From: Parachlorella kessleri
Taxonomy: Eukaryota > Chlorophyta > Trebouxiophyceae > Chlorellales > Chlorellaceae
Length of the DNA: 39,145 nucleotides
Assembly (NCBI GenBank): GCA_001598975.1
Contig: BBXU01000998.1
Location: 1-39,145 of the forward strand
Direction: 5' to 3'
Shown here: piece by piece, positions 33,199 through 39,145 of the stretch
How positions within the stretch are numbered: position 1 is the stretch's first letter
How the letters are laid out: each line of letters starts with the position of its first letter
Program-made: the position numbers and the translations under genes
Notes under the pieces: generated by a model
Databases searched by the model: none
Told to the model about the DNA's origin: nothing
Seen by the model: the letters and a program-made list of their open reading frames with translations, nothing else

Positions 33199-36100
33199 AT
33201 GTCCTTACTGGCGAGGTTGGGCGCCAAGTTCGCGCACAGCCTGCCTCGGCGTGGCCTCTCAGTTGCTGATCACAGCTTGGTTCTGACTCCTCTGCTGTCA
33301 CGCAACAGCCTTAGGCACTGCGGGCGAGCCTTCCAAGACCGCTGCTACAATAGCCTCACGTCATTGATGGGTATGACCCTCCCAGCCCCGGTCCTGGCTG
33401 GCAGGCAAGCTGCAGCAGCCCTATACCGACCAGGGGCCAGCAAGGCCTTCAGCTTGCGGTCAGCCAGGAGGTACTCCAGCTGGCACCACCCACAGCGCAG
33501 CAGGGCCAGCCTGAAAGTGTTTGCTGGGGCTGCGGTGCCCTTCCCTGCGGCCTTGCCGCAGGAGGGGCCTGGGAGGCGTCATAACTCCAGCAAGCCCTGG
33601 TGGAAATTCTGGGGCGGTCCCGACAGCAGGTGTGTTGGCTGATCACTGGTTGTAGGCTTGACTGACAAGGCACCTATATTGTAGTCTGCAAGGACAAGGA
33701 AGGTTGAAGAAATAGCTCTGGTTTGTGGTCAGCCCGGTGCTGTGCAGAAGAAATACTGCCATGCTCAGTGTGCAAATGCATGCAGTGGGCAGTGTGGTAA
33801 ATGCTGGTTAAGGATGTGTGCAAGCATGATCGGAAGTGCTCAAAGAGGCATGTGTGGGCAGGACAACAAGAGTGGAATGCCGATCCTGCGGCCTAGAGCA
33901 ATGAAGTTTGCATGTATTGTGCAGTAGCAATGGTGCTGCTGGGCCACCCCCTGTACAAGACCTACACAGTGCTGCACACCAGCGCGAACTTGAAGCCGTG
34001 AACACAGGTCAGTGTCAAATGAAGCGGTGTGTCCTGCAAGGGGTATGGAATACGCATCTTGCTGTTGGGCAAAGTTGTAGTGCGGGGGCTTACTTGTCGG
34101 CCGGTTCATAGTACCTGAGGGGTCGCCCTACGGCACCGCAAACTCACTGTGCCAGGGTCTGGCGACAAAATCCCCACGTTGTGTGCTTGCTTGCTGCAGC
34201 TGTGGCTGTCAATGGGGTCATCATGGTTGCCAAGGCAGTGGTCTGGTGGCTGACAGGCAGCGGGTGAGGCGCCCCTGCAGCAGTAATGAGCATTTTCGTA
34301 GCCGGCGGCAGCCAGGGTCTGTGGCCTTGGTAGGGCAGTATCTATGAGCACGCCCAGGGATTGGGTGCTTGTCGTCATAGGGTTTGATGCACCACTCATC
34401 GTGAGGACCGTACGATGTAGGGAGCCTAATTGCAGGCTTTTGTGAGTCCCATGAAGGGTGGTAAGGATAACCCAGCCAACAGCTTGAGGGAAGATCTCGG
34501 CTGCCATATGGGAGCAATGTCTAACTGGATGCTATCCTGGCTGCCATCCGCATGCATGTTGTGTCTTACCTCAATCTCCCCAATGGCGAGCAGCCCTCCC
34601 TCCGTTTGCTGTGATTCTTCGCAGGGCTCTCCTGGCAGAGACGCTCCACTCGATAGCTGACATCATGAACCAGGTGCTCCTGCGCATGGGGGTGGTGCAG
34701 TCTCGCCGGGCGCCCACAACAGAGTACCCCTACGGCTTCCACAGGTGAGAGATGGGCGGGGCAGTGCCATGTTGCCTTTACGACCTTGGACTCCATTTGT
34801 AGGCTGCGTGCGCAGTCACCAGCCCAAATGTGGCACTTGGCCTCATAGCGACTTTCTGGCACTACAGCGAAATCGTTCTGGAAACTCTGCTGGGGCCATG
34901 GCAGGAGTGTCAGCTGCAGAGACAATGCGGAGTGCTCGTGGGCAAGCAGGATAACAGGTTGACAAGTTGTTGTGTGGGATATAAATGAAATAAACCTGCG
35001 TAGTGCTTTTAGAGTATTGTACAGAAAGCGACCTTTTGGCAGAAAGCAAATATCAGTGTGCTTGGTGCTAACAGGGAGAAGTACATCTACGCGCTGATGT
35101 CCGCGGTCAGCATCTTTTGTTTGGGCGCCGGCGCTTCGCTGCTGCATGGGGTTCAAGCACTGTTCGAGCCTCCCCATCTGCAAGACATGTCCCTCTCACT
35201 CTTTGGTAAGCTTAGGGATGCGCACGCAAGGCTCGGTGCTTGGTGGGATGGGACATGATGGGCTGAGGATGCCCAGTCAGACCCCTCAGCCTGAGCTGTG
35301 GGCAAGGCTATGCACTGCGCGGGCTGCAGACAAACATGCAGTTTGGGGGGAGGGAAGGGACGTCTCGGCTGCCCTCTGAAACACCTAGTGTGTCAAGCAG
35401 CGCGACCTAAAAAAGAATGGTTGGTCCGAAGGCCGCCATGAGAACTTGCTGATATATGGGGTTTGGTGTTTTGAATCGAAAAACGGGGTGTGTTCATAAC
35501 CGAGTCCCAGGAGCACAAATGTGTATGTGTATGCAACCCCGTTCAGGCTAGTCCCTTGGCGACACTGCCTTAGGATTGCGAAATGGCAAACCTTCTGCCA
35601 CTAGTCCGCCATTCCCACCTTTTGCAGTGCTGGGGGGCTCCTCATTGCTGGAGTTCTACTCCCTGCGGGTGGCAGCAAAAGCCATGGCAGCTGGCGCAGT
35701 CGCTCAGGTGGGTACAAGATTTAAATAGGTGCCGAGGCAAGGAGCACGGCAGGTACTTGCTTTGCCTGCCTGCCTGCCTGCATCATGCTGGATTTTTCAC
35801 AGCTTCTGCGATGAGGTCGCTAGTGTGTGCTCTGGCATTGGCGCAGCCTCGCAGACAGGAGGCATGCTTCTCGCCTTCCAGGCGACCTCGCAGACATCTA
35901 AGGCCACCCCTGTGGTGCACCTTAAATCCACTCTCCTGTGCACGACTGTCGTTGCGCAGGGTGCGCCCATGAAGGGCTGGAAGGACTGGATGAACTACAT
36001 CATGAGGGGGAGGGACCCCACCACGGCGGCAGTGCTGGCGGAGGACATGGGGGCGGTAGCGGGGCTGGGCATTGCTTGTGAGTCAGGGGTCCTGGCCGGT

Positions 36101-38584
36101 CGGGAGTCGGGCGAAGGGGCAAAGAGCTATCACGGCGGCAGTGCTGGGAGAAGTCATGGGGCGGTGGCAGGGCTGGGCTTTGCTTGAAACCGGCAGGCTG
36201 GGGTGGGTGGTGAGGCTCCGGCAGGGGCAGTGGCAGCACAATAAGCAAGTGAGGGCATACTGTGATGACTTGCAACAGTTTGTGGATCCTACTGGCGCCC
36301 GGCTTTATGATGGCTGGTCAGCAGCTAGGCAGCCTCCACCAGGGTGACTCTTGCTTGGCAGGCCAGTGTTGCCTCTCAGGAAGTTGTCGTATATGGAAGG
36401 GCTTGCATCGGGGTGTCAAAAGCTGCTGGGTGGGCACTGCAGGTGGCAAGCACCAAATCTGCCTGGGGAGAGCTTTAAGGAGAGCTAGCTCATTGGTGCT
36501 CTCAAGTGACCTTCTCCAGTTCTGTGGGGCAACATGTATTTTTGCTGGAGCGGGCTGTTTAAACTTGGAGGCATGAGCAGCCCCTCTGCTGTCATCCTGG
36601 TAGTCTTGACCTCCCTGGCTTGCCCCGGTGCTGCAGCTCTGTTCACCACGCTCACATGGGTGACAGGCAACCCCGTGTATGACGCCATCGGGTCCATGGG
36701 GGTGGGGGCCGTCATGGGCGGCATTGCCATGATGCTCATCCGCAACAACAAGCAGTTCCTCATAGGTAAGACGGCAGGCTGGCAGACTGCTTGCTGCTCC
36801 TTGCTAGCTGACAGGGCTGGCTGGGTGGCCTACCAACCTGCAGGGCGTGGCCTACAGGTCTTCCGGGAGGCAAAGGGTATTGCTCTAGGCGGCACAAGTA
36901 GGAGGAGCGTGTGTACACAAATAGGTGTCCAATTGGTCGCCGGCGGCGGGTGCAGCACCCAATTACCTCACGTGTTTGGGACTCAGATTCCTTTGCGTGT
37001 GTGCGCGCGTGAATGCGTGCTTGAAAGGGGCAGTGCGACTCTGGACTACCATCTGTCCATGTTCCATCCAAACAGGGCGGTCCATGCGTGCCACCGACCA
37101 CGAGCGGCTGGTGCAGCACCTGCTGGGCGACTCGGTGGTGCTGAACGTGCTGGACGCCAAGAGCGAGGAGCTGGGGGATGGGGTGTACCGCTTCAAAGCG
37201 GAGATACGTGAGTGGAGAGTGGGCCGCAAGGAAAGGACGTGGGCTGGGCGGTGGTGTACATGGGTGTGGGTGTGTGTGGGGGTAGGCGTGTGGGTGTGCC
37301 CAGCAAAGGATGCGAGTGTGCACAACCTGACGAGCTTGCTGTTCGGGGGCAACCAGCGACGGCTGGAAGTAATAAAACAGCTTGTGTGGTCATGACTTGC
37401 GCGGCGGCAAGGTGCTGCGTGCACTGTTGCACAGGCCAATGGAGATAGTGCCCTGGGCCCTAGGCAAGCGTCTGCTGAGCATAGGCAAACAAGCTCCTTG
37501 CCATGCCAGCATGAGCCGTTCCCTGCTCGACTGCTGTGCCCGCCTGCAGAGTGGTCTGGCGAGCGCATAGTTGAGAAGTTCCTGGCTGCCCAGGGCCGCT
37601 CCTCCGTGTACAAGCAGCTCAAGACAACCATGTGCACGGTCGGCATGGAGCCAGACGTCCTGGAGAACGCCACTGACATGGCCATGATGGAGTTTGGTGG
37701 GTCGCTGTGCTGGCTTGGATACTGTGAAGGGGTCTGGAATGATGGTGCTTTAGTTTTGTCCGTTTAGCTTGCTGGTTCAAGGGCATCCTGGTATTGACGC
37801 TTTCTGTCAAGCAGAGCAGCCCACCTGCGTGAAATGCTTGCAAAGAACGCTGATCACAGCTAGGTAGGCAGACCCCTGTCGGGGACCTGCCCCCTTGCTC
37901 TCGCATGCTGCTGTTTGCAGTAGGTTCAGGGCTATTGGCTGCACTCATCAGTACGCTGTGCTCATCGGACTGGTGCAGGGAAGGGGGTCATCCGGACCGT
38001 GGGGGAGGAGATAGACCGTCTGGAGAACGAGATGAAGGCGCTGGTGCCGGGGCTGAGGTACGGGGCAGGACAGTGCTTGTCGGTATGCAGTGAGGGGGCC
38101 CGCCAACTTTGTGTGCTTGTAGCCCTGGTGGTGCGTCGCAGCTCTTGATTTTGGGCACAGCGGGCATACAAACCTGTGGCCTTAGGTGTGCAGTTCAAGC
38201 AGCAACGCAAGCCCAAATACAAGGCTAGCATTGACATTATGTTGGACAGCTTGGCAAGACGTAGCTGGCGCACCGGTTAGGGGTTGGAAGCAAGGCATGC
38301 AATGCCAGCCACATTGCGTTGCAGTGCATACAGTTTCAGCAGGGTAGAGGTTGCTCCCTGGCAACTGAGGGCAGTGCGTGGGCCATGCCATGGTCTTGAT
38401 GAAAACTACCTGCAAGATATCATGCCCAGACTCCGCTGCTATTCCCTGTAGGTATGTGGACCTAGAGACGGACAAGGGTCGCGCCGGGAGGTCATACTGG
38501 GGCTCACCCTCAGACCAGGAGGTGGAGCAGCAGCTGCAGCCGCCGCAGCCCTCGCCGCCGCAGCCGCTGCCTGGGCCATTGTAG
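33199..38584 (+). CDS. SLC30A9/ZnT9-like cation diffusion facilitator (zinc transporter)
   Basis: Twelve exons: 33199-33629, 33970-34007, 34200-34263, 34625-34744, 35075-35205, 35628-35707, 35960-36077, 36637-36765, 37076-37207, 37550-37696, 37979-38057 and 38452-38584. The total is 1,602 nt, in phase, giving 533 aa (human ZnT9 is 568). Diagnostic elements: ALLAETLHSIADIMNQ in TM2, EYPYGF, KYIYALMSAVSIF, RDPTTAAVLAEDMGAVAG in TM5, WVTGNPVYDAIGSMGVG, then the cytosolic-type C-terminus RFKAEI, VGEEIDRLENEMK and YVDLET. The first about 100 residues are rich in Arg, Ser, Ala and Leu and nearly lack acidic residues, as in mitochondrial presequences. ZnT9 is known as a mitochondrial zinc exporter in animals; mitochondrial location here is inferred. 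Exon 2 is only 38 nt and was placed by phase plus its fit (LEAVN). Human ZnT9 ends soon after the VDLE motif; here a Pro/Gln tail follows. Confidence 0.94.
36131..36186 (+). repeat. Partial duplicate of ZnT9-like exon 7 inside its downstream intron
   Basis: This 56-nt segment closely matches the last part of exon 7 and its donor (36022-36078), 109 bases upstream. Differences include a one-base deletion in the G run after ATG and loss of the donor (TTGTGAG became TTGAAAC). The copy therefore cannot be spliced like the original and looks like a duplication relic. Confidence 0.8.
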
Positions 38585-38586
38585 AC

Positions 38587-39003
38587 ATGTGCTGCGGGCC
38601 CTCCTTGGTGTTCTCTGATGACCCGCTGAGGGTGGCAGCCATGCTTTGCCGCTGGTAAGCTGCACATGACCTAACGCATGCAGGCCCCCCTTCTTGCTGT
38701 CATGCTCTGTATTCATGGTCTCATAATTGCCCACACTACTTTTGTAAAAAGTGCAGTAGCACAGTTGGAGGCTTTCATATCCATACCTTTGCTCTCCTTG
38801 TCTGTCTACAAATGTGACCTGTAGTCCTAATGTCTTATGTCCTTTTGCCTCATAGGCCAAATCTATATGACATTTCAGCTGAGCATATTGGACAACCTGG
38901 GGCTCCACTACTTGAGCACGAAAGGGCATGGCAAGAGGCCACCAACCTTGCGGGCCAGCCTTCTACGCCGCCAAGCTCCCTGACATTCACACTTGAGTAT
39001 TAG
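38587..39003 (+). CDS. Possible small spliced reading frame downstream of ZnT9-like gene
   Basis: Starting at ATG 38587, three bases after the ZnT9-like stop, a frame reads MCCGPSLVFSDD then RVAAMLCR and reaches a good donor (CTG then GTAAGC, exon end 38654). An acceptor at 38855 (CTCATAG) continues in phase with WPNLYDISAEH to a TAG at 39001-39003. Upstream, this frame stays open through the whole last ZnT9-like exon in a different phase from VDLET. It could be an alternative or frameshifted C-terminus, a separate small gene or a spliced 3' UTR. The product is not recognised. Confidence 0.25.
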
Positions 39004-39106
39004 GGAGGAGTCCTTGGCTCCTTTCAGGACAGCCGAGGGCTGGGAATAGGAAGGAGGCAGATGCGGGGGCGCCTTGATGTGTTGGCCAGGGGGTGGCAGG
39101 GGCCCC

Positions 39107-39130
39107 GTGTGTGTGTGTGTGTGTGTGTGT
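39107..39130 (+). repeat. (GT)12 microsatellite
   Basis: Twelve perfect GT units lie near the right edge of the window, flanked by G-rich sequence. No gene is visible around it. Confidence 0.95.
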
Positions 39131-39145
39131 TTAGGGGGTGGGGGG

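Noticed and set aside
38510..38929. 139-codon minus-strand open frame
   Set aside because: It is antisense to the last ZnT9-like exon and the possible downstream exon. No motif was recognised, so it is probably a shadow.

Overview
The window is intron-dense nuclear DNA from a eukaryote, most likely a chlorophyte green alga and possibly a trebouxiophyte. The evidence is many short GT-AG introns, GC-leaning coding exons with long Ala/Gln/Pro/Ser-rich inserts, a plant-type DEMETER/ROS1 DNA glycosylase and plant-type WDR7. I built the gene models by hand from conserved motifs and splice-phase bookkeeping. Seven models have spliced lengths divisible by three with consistent exon phases. Species and database identity could not be checked.

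Layout, left to right. (1) 1-3442 (+): the 3' part of a WDR7/rabconnectin-3-beta-like gene. (2) 3841-4223: a 191/192-bp tandem duplication just upstream of (3) 4303-7749 (+), an amino acid/auxin permease-family transporter of 10 exons. (4) 8647-9762 (+): a microsomal glutathione S-transferase 3-like MAPEG enzyme, including an 18-nt microexon. (5) 10174-16154 (-): a complete RAD54 homologue of 19 exons. (6) 16835-27492 (+): a very large DEMETER-like 5-methylcytosine DNA glycosylase of about 2,395 aa, with a J-domain-like segment and a C-terminal CXXC-type half zinc finger. (7) 28912-30004 (-): a signal-peptide, cysteine-containing PAN/Apple-like gene that may be decayed. (8) 31048-32532 (-): a PD-(D/E)XK nuclease-like gene. 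(9) 33199-38584 (+): a SLC30A9/ZnT9-type cation diffusion facilitator with a mitochondrial-looking N-terminus. (10) 38587-39003: a possible small spliced reading frame.

The genes do not form one pathway. The clearest thematic pairing is the head-to-head RAD54 and DEMETER-like genes, which share a 680-bp intergenic region; one acts in recombination and chromatin remodelling, the other in base-excision DNA demethylation. A nuclease-like gene lies 3.6 kb further on. WDR7 (V-ATPase regulation), the amino acid transporter and ZnT9 are membrane or transport functions.

The features most worth attention are the domain architecture of the DEMETER-like protein and an apparent excess of GC-AG introns (six of about 66 inferred).
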